Assembly (NCBI RefSeq): GCF_015244675.1
Contig: NZ_JABCQO010000010.1
Location: 32,832 to 96,831 of the forward strand
Length of the DNA: 64,000 nt
Direction of reading: 5' to 3'
Source: Gluconobacter cerevisiae
Lineage (GTDB): Bacteria; Pseudomonadota; Alphaproteobacteria; Acetobacterales; Acetobacteraceae
In this document: positions 30,073 through 39,374 of the stretch, one piece after another
How the letters are laid out: every line of letters begins with the position of its first letter
Position numbering within the stretch: position 1 is the first letter of the stretch
Notes under the pieces: model-generated
The model's database searches: none
Told to the model about the DNA's origin: nothing
Seen by the model: only the letters and a program-made list of their open reading frames with translations
Translations under genes and position numbers: made by a program

Positions 30073-31611
30073 ATGCGACATCCTTTCCGCTCCATTCTGC
30101 CCGCTGCTGTTCTGGGCATGACATCCGTTCTGGCACTGCATCCGGTCGCACAGGCTGTCCCGTCTGCCGCACAGGTCTACGATCACGTCCGGAACGATCC
30201 GGTGCGTCTGAACATGTTCCTGCGGGAATTTCCTAAAGGGGCGGATCTGCACAATCATCTGGCTGGCGCGATTTATGCTGAGAGCATGCTGGACTGGGCT
30301 GCGCGCGATGGGCTGTGCGTGTCCCTGACGGAAAAGCGCATTCTCGATCATGCGTGCACCCATCCGGGAGACGGCGAATTTCCTGCTGCCGACCTATCGC
30401 ATCACGCAGGATCGGAAAATGCGCTGATCGATGCGCTGTCCATGCGCGACTTCGTACCGTCGCCGGGGGATGCTTCCGGCCACGACCATTTCTTCGCGAC
30501 CTTCGCCCGATTTACCGCCATCGCTGACGCGCATGAGGGCGAGATGCTGGCTGAAGTCCGCGACCGTGCCGCGCGCGACCATGTGACGTATCTGGAGCTG
30601 ATGATCTCGCCCGGCATCGGCTCCATGATCGGGGCGGGTTTCCATCATTCGTTGCAGGGCGAAGACCTCGCTGCCGCGCATCAGGCCCTCGTTCCGGAAA
30701 TTCCGTCACTGGTGCAGAAAGCCAGAGCCGAGACGGACCGGATGGAGGCTCAGGCGCGGGACGTGTTGAAATGCGGAACACCGCAGGCCCATCTGGGATG
30801 CGCGGTCACGGTGCGCTACCTGTTCCAGACCCTGCGGACGCTGCCGCCTCAGGCCGTTTATGCACAGCTCGACGCCGGTTATGCGACCGTAAAAGCCGAT
30901 CCGCGCTTCGTTGGGCTGAATATCGTCGCGCCCGAGGACGACGCGACCGCCATGCGCGACTACGACCTGCACATGAGGATGTTCCATTTCTTGAACGGCG
31001 TGTATCCGGGCGTGAAGCTGAGCCTGCATGCCGGGGAACTCACGACGGGCCTCGTGCCCACGGAGGGTCTGCGTCATCATATTCGCGCAGCCGTCGATGT
31101 GGCGGGTGCCAGCCGGATCGGGCACGGCGTGGATGTGGCGCTGGAGGACGATCCTGAATCGCTGCTGTCCGAAATGGCGCGGCGTTCTGTAATGGTGGAA
31201 ATCAACCTGACCAGCAATGACGAAATCCTCGGCGTTAAAGGCGCGGCCCATCCGTTTTCGCTGTATCGCCGCGCCGGGGTGCCGATGGCGTTGTCCACGG
31301 ATGATGAGGGCGTCTCACGCGGGGATCTGACGCAGGAATATGTCCGCGCGGCCCAGACCTATGATCTGTCCTATGCCGATCTGAAAACGCTGTCCCGCGT
31401 CGGGCTGGACTATGCGTTCGTGCCGGGCGAAAGCCTGTGGTCCGATCATCAGCCGGGGCAGTTCGTTCCGGCCTGCCGGACCTTGCCCATCACATCCGCA
31501 GCCTGCACGGCGTTTTTGAAATCCAGCGAAAAAGCCCGTCTGCAATGGGCGCTTGAAGAGCGGTTCGGGACGTTTGAAGCCGCTGTCACACATGAAGGTC
31601 TCTACCAGTGA
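30073..31611 (+). CDS. Secreted adenosine deaminase-like protein (512 aa)
   Basis: A signal peptide (ILPAAVLGMTSVLALHPVAQA) precedes an amidohydrolase barrel. Metal ligands are seen in ADLHNHLAG (H60 and H62), SLHAGE and IGHGVDV, and the catalytic STDDEG is present. The barrel is that of adenosine deaminases of the long, secreted ADGF-like kind. It should deaminate adenosine to inosine in the periplasm. Its stop overlaps the next start (31608), which encodes a NUP-family nucleoside protein, so the two are a functional pair in nucleoside scavenging. Confidence 0.85.
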   Translation: MRHPFRSILPAAVLGMTSVLALHPVAQAVPSAAQVYDHVRNDPVRLNMFLREFPKGADLHNHLAGAIYAESMLDWAARDGLCVSLTEKRILDHACTHPGDGEFPAADLSHHAGSENALIDALSMRDFVPSPGDASGHDHFFATFARFTAIADAHEGEMLAEVRDRAARDHVTYLELMISPGIGSMIGAGFHHSLQGEDLAAAHQALVPEIPSLVQKARAETDRMEAQARDVLKCGTPQAHLGCAVTVRYLFQTLRTLPPQAVYAQLDAGYATVKADPRFVGLNIVAPEDDATAMRDYDLHMRMFHFLNGVYPGVKLSLHAGELTTGLVPTEGLRHHIRAAVDVAGASRIGHGVDVALEDDPESLLSEMARRSVMVEINLTSNDEILGVKGAAHPFSLYRRAGVPMALSTDDEGVSRGDLTQEYVRAAQTYDLSYADLKTLSRVGLDYAFVPGESLWSDHQPGQFVPACRTLPITSAACTAFLKSSEKARLQWALEERFGTFEAAVTHEGLYQ

Positions 31612-32684
31612 AATCTGTCTCAACCGTTTTCGGGGCCACGCTCCTGTCCCTCTGTGCGTCTGGTCTGGCGTTGGCCAATGCCCCGATCCCTGTTCGCGTC
31701 GTCGTCGTCACGACCTTCGAGATCGGCAAGGATACGGGCGATACGGCGGGTGAATACCAGAACTGGATCGAAAAACTGCCTCTGCAGCAGACGATTCCGG
31801 CCCCCGGCACCGATCATGACGTGATGCACTACAATCCGGACCTGCATGTTCTGGGTATCGCAAGCGGCGAGGGGCCAGAGCACATGGCCTCGGCCATCAC
31901 GGCCCTCGTACTCGATCCGCGGTTCGATCTGCGACATGCTTATTTCGTGTTGGCAGGGATTGGCGGGATTGATCCGAATTTTGGCACTATCGGTTCGGCT
32001 GTCTGGGCGCCGCGCGTTATCAATGGTGGCCTGTCCCATCTGGTGGACCCGCGCGAAATTCCTGCCTCATGGCCGGACGGGTTTACGCCTGTGCAGGGCA
32101 GTACCCCGGATGAAAAGCCGCGTCCTGCGCTGCATTCCGGCATGGGCGATGTGGAATACACGCTCGACCCGGCCCTCGTGCAGTGGGCCTATGGGCTGAC
32201 GAAGGACATACCGCTGTCCGACAATGACGGCTTGAAGGCCTCTCGCCTGCGTTACACCGGCTTTGCCGCAGCCCAGAAGCCGCCTTCCGTGCAGCTTGGC
32301 GACACGATTTCGGGCGAGACGTTCTGGGTCGGCGCTAAAATGAACCAGTGGGCCGAGCGCTGGGTGAAATACTGGACGGATGGACAGGGCGTGATGGCCA
32401 CGACGGCGGAAGAAGACGTGGCGTTCTGTCAGGCTCTGGCGCTTCAGGGCAAGGCCGGACGCGTCGATCCGAAGCGCGCGCTGATCCTGCGGACGGCCAG
32501 CAATTTCGACATGCCCCCGCCGGGACAGAGTGCGGCGCAGCTTCTGTCGGATGAAGCGCATGAGACGGGGTTTTCGGGTTTTCAGGCCTCGGTGGATGCC
32601 GCCTATACAGTCGGAAGCGTGGTCGTGAAGGAACTGGCGACACACTGGGACCGGTACGGCAAGGCCCTGCCATCGGCGCAATGA
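31608..32684 (+). CDS. Purine nucleoside permease (NUP) family protein, copy 1 (358 aa)
   Basis: A signal peptide (VFGATLLSLCASGLALA) is followed by PVRVVVVTTFEIGKDTGDTA and GEYQNWIEKLPL. Further marks are LAGIGGIDPNFGTIGSAVWA, GDTISGETFWVG and RTASNFDMPPPG. These are hallmarks of the NUP family named after the yeast purine nucleoside permease. There is no membrane helix after the signal, and the fold looks like a nucleoside phosphorylase, so it is more likely a soluble periplasmic enzyme or binding protein than a transporter. It is coupled to the adenosine deaminase gene. Confidence 0.8.
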   Translation: MKSVSTVFGATLLSLCASGLALANAPIPVRVVVVTTFEIGKDTGDTAGEYQNWIEKLPLQQTIPAPGTDHDVMHYNPDLHVLGIASGEGPEHMASAITALVLDPRFDLRHAYFVLAGIGGIDPNFGTIGSAVWAPRVINGGLSHLVDPREIPASWPDGFTPVQGSTPDEKPRPALHSGMGDVEYTLDPALVQWAYGLTKDIPLSDNDGLKASRLRYTGFAAAQKPPSVQLGDTISGETFWVGAKMNQWAERWVKYWTDGQGVMATTAEEDVAFCQALALQGKAGRVDPKRALILRTASNFDMPPPGQSAAQLLSDEAHETGFSGFQASVDAAYTVGSVVVKELATHWDRYGKALPSAQ

Positions 32685-32687
32685 AGC

Positions 32688-33308
32688 ATGTCTGATCAGC
32701 TGCCTCTCCAGACCGGTGTTCTTGAACGCCGGATGGGGAATTGGGCGCGAAATCGGCTGCCGCCTGTCCTGAGGGATGCCATCCTGTTCGTGCTCAAACA
32801 GGGTTGGGCGGCGCTGTTCGGCGGTCTGCTGCTGGGGGCGGCCCTGCTTACGCGCGTTTTCTGGCAGTCTGAATGGCCGGTGCACCGCTATGATGCGCTG
32901 TTCGTATTCGCCATCTTGGTCCAGCTTCTTTTTCTTGCTCTGAAGCTGGAAACCTGGACGGAAGCGCGTGTCATCGTGCTGTTCCATCTGACGGGAACAG
33001 CCATGGAGTGGTTTAAGGTCCGCGTAGGCGCATGGGGCTATCCCGAGCCCTGTTTCTTCCGTGTGATGGATGTACCGCTGTTTTCAGGCTTCATGTATGC
33101 CAGCGTCGGCAGTTACATGGCGCGTGTCATCCGTATTTTCGACATGCGGTTCATCCCTTACCCGCCGTTCTGGCAGACATTCGGCCTGGCGCTGTTAATT
33201 TACGTCGCCTTCATGACCGTTACGCTGTTGGATCGGGGCAGGTTCTATCCGACGACAAAAGAACGGTCTGCGACCGCCGGTCAGCGTGTCGGAATGTGGT
33301 CGCGATAG
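32688..33308 (+). CDS. DUF817 family membrane protein, internally shortened (206 aa)
   Basis: The first 165 residues follow the family closely (LKQGWAALFGGLLLGAALLT, then HLTGTAMEWFKVRVGAWGYP, then FSGFMYASVGSYMARVIRIF, then DMRFIPYPPFW). The next part usually has about 70 more residues with two further helices, but here the sequence jumps from LALLIY to AFMTVTLL, which resembles the family's final helix. The frame stays open. So the gene looks like an in-frame internal deletion. Function of the family is unknown. It overlaps the end of the second NUP gene, which comes from the other strand. Confidence 0.65.
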   Translation: MSDQLPLQTGVLERRMGNWARNRLPPVLRDAILFVLKQGWAALFGGLLLGAALLTRVFWQSEWPVHRYDALFVFAILVQLLFLALKLETWTEARVIVLFHLTGTAMEWFKVRVGAWGYPEPCFFRVMDVPLFSGFMYASVGSYMARVIRIFDMRFIPYPPFWQTFGLALLIYVAFMTVTLLDRGRFYPTTKERSATAGQRVGMWSR

Positions 33309-34330
33309 CGGTCCCAGTGTGACGCTAGTTCGCGCACGACCGGCTCTCCCGCGCGTTCGTTGTTATCATAGGCGACGGCCTGCCCCGGTCCCTCGTCCCC
33401 CATGGACGCCGTGACCGAAACGCCGGGCGGGGGCATATCGAAATTGCTGCCTGAGCGCAGGACCATGATCCGCTCTGGATCAACATAACCCAGCCGCGCC
33501 AGCATGCGCATGTCGTACTGGTAATGCTGGCTTTCCTCGTTGGTCATGACGAAATGTCCCTGACCCTTCGTCCACATCGAGACCCAGTTCTCGGCCCAGC
33601 GATTGCGTTCCGCGCCATGCCAGTAGCGTTCCGTTCCCAGCGTCTCGCCCATCAGCACCATCGGCGGCTTCTGCGCCTGCGGATAGCCGCGCCATGCCTT
33701 GCGACGCTCGGCAATCACCGAATCGTCCGCGAGTTTTACGTTCTGGCTCAGGGCAAAAGCCCAGCGCGCCAGACCACGATTGAGCGGATAGGCCTTGGTC
33801 AACTGCGCCACATCCGTCACCGAGCCATAATGGTTCGGATTGTCGGGCAGGGTGTCCGGACGGCTCGCACCAATGGCGTAAAGTCCGTAAGGCCAGCCTT
33901 TCGGAATGGTCCGGTCGTCGATTTCGCGCAGGGCGTCCGCATCCACAACCCATTGCGCCCAGGCCACGCTGCCGACCGACGCCATGTTCGGATTGACGCC
34001 GGAAATGCCGGTAAACAGCCAGTAGGTATGGTGTAGATTAAAGCGCGGGTCGAGTGCCAGCGCATGCAGGTCCATATCGCCATGTCGCAGGACGATGCCA
34101 TACACGCCATCCGCATTGCGGCGGAGCTGGTCCGGTACGCCGCGGATGGGAACGGTTTCGTCCAGATGCAGCCGTTCCACCCAGTCCTGATATTCGCCGG
34201 GCGCGTCCCCGATATCGTGACCGACTTCGAAGTTCGCCACGACCAGAACGCGGATTTCTTCCGGCGCGGCGCAGGCTGTTCCGGTTGCGAGAGCGGTGCC
34301 TAGAATGAAAGCGGAAACGACGTTGCGCAT
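33281..34330 (-). CDS. Purine nucleoside permease (NUP) family protein, copy 2 (349 aa)
   Basis: A signal peptide (VVSAFILGTALATGTACA) precedes IRVLVVANFEVGHDIGDAPG, then TGISGVNPNMASVGSVAWA, then MGETLGTERYWHG and RSGSNFDMPPPG, all matching copy 1. The start is ATG 34330; the longer frame to 34396 crosses a repeat. The two copies clearly share a common origin but differ strongly, so they may prefer different nucleosides. It lies on the opposite strand, converging on the DUF817 gene with 28 bp overlap. Confidence 0.8.
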   Translation of the reverse strand: MRNVVSAFILGTALATGTACAAPEEIRVLVVANFEVGHDIGDAPGEYQDWVERLHLDETVPIRGVPDQLRRNADGVYGIVLRHGDMDLHALALDPRFNLHHTYWLFTGISGVNPNMASVGSVAWAQWVVDADALREIDDRTIPKGWPYGLYAIGASRPDTLPDNPNHYGSVTDVAQLTKAYPLNRGLARWAFALSQNVKLADDSVIAERRKAWRGYPQAQKPPMVLMGETLGTERYWHGAERNRWAENWVSMWTKGQGHFVMTNEESQHYQYDMRMLARLGYVDPERIMVLRSGSNFDMPPPGVSVTASMGDEGPGQAVAYDNNERAGEPVVRELASHWDRYRDHIPTR

Positions 34331-34342
34331 GGAAGGGTCTTT

Positions 34343-34460
34343 CTGGGGTGATGCAGGGCTCTGCCCTGCACCCGGAAGGGGTCTTGACCCCTTCACCCCA
34401 ATTTATTGAATCGGGATCAAAGGGACCGCGTCCCTTTGTGGGGTCTGGAGCAAAGCTCCG
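34343..34460. repeat. Cluster of four perfect hairpins (acetic-acid-bacterial palindromic repeat)
   Basis: Four inverted repeats with short loops follow each other: TGCAGGGC-TCT-GCCCTGCA (34352-34370), AAGGGGTC-TT-GACCCCTT (34376-34393), CAAAGGGAC-CGC-GTCCCTTTG (34418-34438) and GGAGC-AAA-GCTCC (34447-34459). They lie between the tgt stop and the NUP start. This REP-like type is, from memory, common in Acetobacteraceae; it may also terminate tgt. Confidence 0.65.
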
Positions 34461-34462
34461 GA

Positions 34463-35641
34463 TTAAAGGGCCAGATCCGGCATCGGCCATTCGTCTTCGG
34501 TCCAGTCGCCTTTGGCCCAGTCTTCGCGCAGCTTCACGGCCAAAGCGTCGAGCGTGCCGTCCACGATGGCGGCGCGGATCTGGCGCATCAGGCGCTGGTA
34601 ATAGGCCAGATTGTGCCATGTCAGCAGCATCGGGCCGAGCATCTCGTTGGCGCGGAACAGATGGTGCAGATAGGCACGGCTGTAACGCCCGGCGACGGGC
34701 GTGTCGTCATGGGGTGTCAGCGTGCGGGTGTCTTCGGCGAAACGGGCATTCCGCAGATTGATGGCACCGCGCTCGGTATAGGCGCGGGCAGTGCGACCCG
34801 CGCGCGAGGGCATTACGCAGTCGAACATGTCCACGCCGCGCATGACCGCGCCCAGAAGGTCGTCCGGCGTCCCGACGCCCATCAGATACCGCGCCTTGTC
34901 CTGCGGCAGCATTGGCGTGGTGAAGTCTAGCGTCGAGAACATCAGTTCCTGACCTTCACCCACGGCCAGACCACCGATCGCATAACCTTCAAAGCCAATA
35001 TCGGTCAGCGCCTTGATGGAATATTCGCGTAAGTCACGCTCGGTGCCGCCCTGCACGATGCCGAACTGTCCATACCCCTCGCGCGCGACAAACGCCTCAC
35101 GGGAGCGGGCGGCCCAGCGCATGGACATTTCCATGGATTTCCGCAGGGCTTCGGGCGTGGCAGGCAGGGCCGGACATTCGTCGAATGCCATGGTGATGGT
35201 TGCGTCGAGCTTGAACTGGATGTCGGTCGAGATCTCTGGCGTCAGACGGTGCTTGCTGCCGTCGATATGCGAACGAAACGTCACGCCGTCTTCGTCAAGC
35301 TTGCGCAGCGCGCCGAGTGACATGACCTGAAACCCACCGGAATCGGTCAGGATCGGGCCGGGCCAGTCCATCATTCTGTGCAGGCCGCCCAGCTTCTGCA
35401 CACGGTCCGCCGTGGGGCGCAGCATCAGATGATAGGTGTTGCCCAGAACGATGCCTGCACCCGTGGAGCGTACGGCGTCCATCGTCATGCCCTTGACCGT
35501 GCCGACGGTTCCGACCGGCATGAAGGTCGGGGTTGGGACCGTACCGTGGCGGGTGTGCAGATGGCCCGCGCGCGCCATGCCGCAGGTCGCTTCAGGTACC
35601 CAGGTCATTTTGGTGGCGTGATCGGTTTTATGATCGCTCAT
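34463..35641 (-). CDS. tgt: tRNA-guanine transglycosylase
   Basis: The protein has 392 residues. It has [30 protein letters not shown] with the catalytic Asp, the second catalytic Asp region [11 protein letters not shown], and the [12 protein letters not shown] loop that binds the base. It exchanges guanine 34 for preQ1 in tRNAs with GUN anticodons. Zinc ligands in the C-terminal part are less conserved in my reading: a Cys-x-Cys set is not obvious, though [14 protein letters not shown] aligns with that region. The start overlaps the queA stop by 4 nt. Confidence 0.93.
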   Translation of the reverse strand: MSDHKTDHATKMTWVPEATCGMARAGHLHTRHGTVPTPTFMPVGTVGTVKGMTMDAVRSTGAGIVLGNTYHLMLRPTADRVQKLGGLHRMMDWPGPILTDSGGFQVMSLGALRKLDEDGVTFRSHIDGSKHRLTPEISTDIQFKLDATITMAFDECPALPATPEALRKSMEMSMRWAARSREAFVAREGYGQFGIVQGGTERDLREYSIKALTDIGFEGYAIGGLAVGEGQELMFSTLDFTTPMLPQDKARYLMGVGTPDDLLGAVMRGVDMFDCVMPSRAGRTARAYTERGAINLRNARFAEDTRTLTPHDDTPVAGRYSRAYLHHLFRANEMLGPMLLTWHNLAYYQRLMRQIRAAIVDGTLDALAVKLREDWAKGDWTEDEWPMPDLAL

Positions 35642-36681
35642 GGGGCGCGCTCCAGCAGGCAGGCATCGCCATACGAATAGAACCGCAATCCGTTGGTGAT
35701 GGCGTAGGCATAGGCCTCACGCATGGTCTCGGTGCCGCTGAACGCGCAGACGAGCATGAACAGCGTCGAACGCGGCAGATGGAAATTGGTCATCAGGACG
35801 TCCACCGTTTTGAAGCGGTATCCGGGTTTGATGAAAATGGAGGTCTCACCGCGCCACGGAGCGACGGTCCCATCCTCGCGGGCCGCGCTTTCCAGCAGGC
35901 GCAGGGACGTGGTGCCGACGGCTACGATCCGACCGCCGCGGACGCGGGTTTCGTTGATGGCTGCTGCAGTTTCGGCGTCGATCTCGCCCCATTCTGCGTG
36001 CATCTTGTGCTCGGCAATAGTGGAGCGGACTGGGAGGAACGTGCCTGCGCCAACATGCAGTGTCAGGGTCCGACGCTGGATGCCTTTTGCGTCTAGTGCT
36101 GCGAGGACTTCAGGTGTGAAATGCAGACCGGCCGTGGGCGCGGCTACTGCGCCGCGATACTGCGAGAAGATGGTGCGGTAATCCGTATCGTCTTGCTTCG
36201 TCGGGCCGAAGGGACGCTCGATATAAGGAGGGAGCGCGAGTGCGCCGACACGTTCCAGAAAAGTGTCGAAATCGTCTCCCTCGACCGAAAAGCGGATGCT
36301 GACGGCGCCATCGCCTTCATTTTCCACAACGGTTGCCGTGACCGGATCGTCGCCGAAATGCAGGACGTCCTGCGGCTTCAGCTTGCGGGAATTGCGCGCC
36401 AGGGCATGCCAGCTTCCATCCGCCAGAATGCGGTCGAGTGTCAGCCCGATTTTCGCCTCCCCGCGTGTGGCGGCAAGCTGGGCGCGGATGACGGCCGTGT
36501 TGTTGGCAATCAGCAGATCGCCCTCTCGCAGGAGATCAGGCAGGTCGCGGATCACGCGCGGATCGGGTGGCAGGCCGGCTCGCACATGCAGCAGTGTTGC
36601 GCTGTCACGCGGGCGCGCAGGCTCCGTCGCGATGTGATCGCGGGGGAGTTCGAAATCGAATGGGGCGAGATCGTCCGTCAT
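35638..36681 (-). CDS. queA: S-adenosylmethionine:tRNA ribosyltransferase-isomerase
   Basis: The protein has 347 residues. The start ([20 protein letters not shown]) and the following [16 protein letters not shown] and [20 protein letters not shown] are diagnostic, as are [14 protein letters not shown] and [12 protein letters not shown]. It transfers ribosyl from SAM to preQ1-tRNA to give epoxyqueuosine. Gene order queA-tgt with ATGA overlap is standard. QueG at 28856 completes the pathway. Confidence 0.95.
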   Translation of the reverse strand: MTDDLAPFDFELPRDHIATEPARPRDSATLLHVRAGLPPDPRVIRDLPDLLREGDLLIANNTAVIRAQLAATRGEAKIGLTLDRILADGSWHALARNSRKLKPQDVLHFGDDPVTATVVENEGDGAVSIRFSVEGDDFDTFLERVGALALPPYIERPFGPTKQDDTDYRTIFSQYRGAVAAPTAGLHFTPEVLAALDAKGIQRRTLTLHVGAGTFLPVRSTIAEHKMHAEWGEIDAETAAAINETRVRGGRIVAVGTTSLRLLESAAREDGTVAPWRGETSIFIKPGYRFKTVDVLMTNFHLPRSTLFMLVCAFSGTETMREAYAYAITNGLRFYSYGDACLLERAP

Positions 36682-37080
36682 GGGAATGTTCTCTAGCAGG
36701 TTCGGCCCACATGAAAACGTCAGACCTGCAAGCCTGACGTATCTTTTTGAGTGAAAGACGACTTGAGAAGTTCTGAAAAAAATCTCTGCGGCATGCCGTC
36801 CGCACGCCGATAAAAGAGGAGTTCATGGAAAACCGTCCAAATCTAATGGTTTTCTTGAAAAATTTACGGGCATCAAAGAGAGCAGAAGGGGCTCGAATTC
36901 TAAAATAGCAGAGAGTGTGAATCTGCATTTTTATTCTTTTACTTGCATTTGTGTGTGAATTTTAGTATAGTATGTTATAGTTGCTTATTGAAGTATCTCA
37001 CTCAATAAATTGCAATATTATCTCTGAATAGTTTTATTCAAGTAAATTGATTTATTTTCTGCAAAAAATTGAGAAACTCA
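36682..37080. other. AT-rich gap between queA and the secreted fibre-like gene
   Basis: The left part holds the queA promoter. From about 36900 the base composition turns strongly AT-rich, as is common upstream of horizontally acquired genes. One small plus-strand frame (36825-36908, 27 codons, MENRPNLMVFLKNLRASKR) follows a strong AGAGGAG ribosome site, so a short peptide is conceivable. GTATAGTATG near 36965 could be a -10 region. Confidence 0.3.
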
Positions 37081-39222
37081 ATGTTGAAAAAACATATTTT
37101 GTTCGGTGTTTTGCTGTCTGGTTCTGCTCTGGCATCAACTACCGTTCCTCAAACATATCGTTCTTCTGACAACCAGTATCATGCAGTGAAAATTACTTCC
37201 GGTCTGAATGCGGAAGGAAGTCCTGTGGTCAACGCTTACAAGGGGAATGACGGGCAGTGGCACCCGACCACTGTACAGGTTCAGGCTTGTGGTTTGGACG
37301 CAGACGGTCATCCTACCATTTGCTCAGATAATGTGACGAGTTCGCTTCTGGCGAACTACATTCCAATAACAGAAATAGGTTCCGCAAACGGGATTGCAGG
37401 TCTGAATTCTGCGGGGCAGGTTACATCTCCCATCAGCACGACTGCCGGGCTGTGGAACAACCCTGTTTCCGTCGACTCTATCGTTCGTATTCAGCCTACC
37501 GTGGTTAACAGTGGACGATGGGCCATTGACCCGGATGGCATTCAGGTCGGGGGAGACTTCGTAGCAGACGTCAAGGGTCAAGGTGCTCCAAACGGCGCAC
37601 GCGGTTCTCTGGGTTCAGAACGAATCAACTGTCATCCTTATGGCAATTACGACGCGGGAGCGTGTTTGGTTGTCGCAGATACTGCTCAAGGACGTGAAAA
37701 TGCCCGGATGGGGATTGGAGCGGCGCTGGAGCAATCGACGTCACTTCTGGCTGATTATGAGGATTTTGAAAACGTCGGTATTGGGGTGAACATGGCCTCT
37801 GCCGCAGCGCGCTTGGTTTTGTCGGGGGTTTCTTACGACGCAACACATGTCTGGATGCCGGGATGTGGCCCTGCAGATACGAGCGGCAAGTCATGCGTGC
37901 CTTTGACGAAAGCACAGGTTGCCCAGCTGCGTGATGGTATGACCATCACTACGAACAGCTACGATCCGACAATTACGCGAGTGGCTCCAGGTTCTTCCAA
38001 AACGCTTCCCGTCAACGGGCTTTACCACGCTTTTGTTTCTGACTGGGACAAAACACAGGCGGACGGCAGTTCAAAGTATATCGTTATTGGCCCGGGCTGG
38101 ATTGCTTATGGCGGTGCGAGTTCAGCCGCACAGCAGATTCCGGACACGACAAAACTTGACACTTACTGGACGGCTTACAGCACTCCGACAGTCCTGCTGG
38201 GTGCGGAAAATAAAGACTTCGGGCAGGTCGAGCAGATAGAATACAATCCGGCTTTGGATGCCAATGGTGTGCCAACGAGTTCTCTGGCGCACAAGCTTGA
38301 ATATAACGAAGTCAATATGGTGAACTACGCCTTGCAGGATTACATGGTTTCCGTACACGGACTGACCATGGCCTACTCGGCGCCCAATAGTAAAAAACCG
38401 ACTTCAGATAGTTACGGTGTGTTTGTTGCGGGTGGATTTGGTGGCAGTGGTGGGTCACTTTTGCGTTTAACCGGCGATGGCGGGGAAGCTGAAATTAACG
38501 CCAACGGACTCAAGCTGTTTGCACCTTATTCAGTTGGTTCTGATGCTGGCAATAATGCTGAAATTGCAGAGTTTATCGGGCAGGCTGATGGTAACCACAT
38601 TCGTTTGGTTTCCTGGTTGAATCGCGAAAATGCCGGCGCGAACGGTTGGACCAACACGTCTCTCAATTTCGGCGGCTGGATTGACGGTACAACCGGAAAT
38701 ACCAAGGCTGGCACGACGTTGGGAGGATCGCCTCTTGCGCGTATAAGTTGGGATTATGGAACCAATCTCGGTGGGATGGATCTGATTGCCAATAATGGTA
38801 CTGATATCCTGAGGCTGAAGGGGGACGGGTCCACAAATGCGCTTGGAGCGCTCAATGTAGCGGGCCAGCTTTCGGCGGATGCCAATTTTGTCATGCGTGG
38901 GACGCAATATTTTCAGACTACTGATGGAACCAATCAGTTTTCCGTCACCCCGGGAGCGAATGGAAATCTGGTTTTCAATCCTCTGCAGGGTGGAGGAAAG
39001 CTCACAATAAATGCCCAGGCGTCTGTAGGAAATTCCCTGACCGTTTCAGGGCAGATTACGAGCGGATCTTATGCCTTGAACAGCCTGCCAACGGCTATCG
39101 CGGATGGGTCGTATGTTTGGTGTAACAGTTGTGTTCTGAATGGCATTAAAGGTGTAGAAGCTTATTGGCACGCATCTGTAAATAAATGGACAGATAGTCA
39201 GAACAATACTCTTTCAGAATAA
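37081..39222 (+). CDS. Secreted tail-fibre-like / adhesin-like protein (713 aa)
   Basis: A signal peptide (KKHILFGVLLSGSALA) precedes a long beta-rich protein. Residues of about 20-120 hold short repeats with YRSSDNQYHAVKITSG and GNDGQWHPTTVQV. A GIAGLNSAGQVTSPI element follows, a phrase typical of phage tail fibres. The last 200 residues (LGALNVAGQLSADANFVM, then GNSLTVSGQITSGSYAL) look like beta-helix repeats. It ends with DGSYVWCNSCVLNG and a short capping part. ATG 37081 is the chosen start because the signal peptide begins there. The AT-rich upstream region and different codon use suggest transfer. Confidence 0.55.
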   Translation: MLKKHILFGVLLSGSALASTTVPQTYRSSDNQYHAVKITSGLNAEGSPVVNAYKGNDGQWHPTTVQVQACGLDADGHPTICSDNVTSSLLANYIPITEIGSANGIAGLNSAGQVTSPISTTAGLWNNPVSVDSIVRIQPTVVNSGRWAIDPDGIQVGGDFVADVKGQGAPNGARGSLGSERINCHPYGNYDAGACLVVADTAQGRENARMGIGAALEQSTSLLADYEDFENVGIGVNMASAAARLVLSGVSYDATHVWMPGCGPADTSGKSCVPLTKAQVAQLRDGMTITTNSYDPTITRVAPGSSKTLPVNGLYHAFVSDWDKTQADGSSKYIVIGPGWIAYGGASSAAQQIPDTTKLDTYWTAYSTPTVLLGAENKDFGQVEQIEYNPALDANGVPTSSLAHKLEYNEVNMVNYALQDYMVSVHGLTMAYSAPNSKKPTSDSYGVFVAGGFGGSGGSLLRLTGDGGEAEINANGLKLFAPYSVGSDAGNNAEIAEFIGQADGNHIRLVSWLNRENAGANGWTNTSLNFGGWIDGTTGNTKAGTTLGGSPLARISWDYGTNLGGMDLIANNGTDILRLKGDGSTNALGALNVAGQLSADANFVMRGTQYFQTTDGTNQFSVTPGANGNLVFNPLQGGGKLTINAQASVGNSLTVSGQITSGSYALNSLPTAIADGSYVWCNSCVLNGIKGVEAYWHASVNKWTDSQNNTLSE

Positions 39223-39242
39223 GATTTAACATTGTTCTGTAG

Positions 39243-39277
39243 GAGCAGATTGATGCTTCGAAAGCATCAATCTGCTC
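39243..39277 (+). terminator. Long hairpin terminator after the fibre-like gene
   Basis: GAGCAGATTGATGCTT pairs with AAGCATCAATCTGCTC (16 bp) around CGA, followed by TCTGTTTC. It is 20 nt past the stop at 39222. The 100 nt to mazG beyond it show nothing else. Confidence 0.65.
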
Positions 39278-39374
39278 TCTGTTTCAAGGCGGAGCGTTAT
39301 TTGTTTTTCTCTCTCGGGAATAATGCGAATTTTTGCACTGATTTTCTTCGGAGAGATGCGTTTTAATTAAAATA

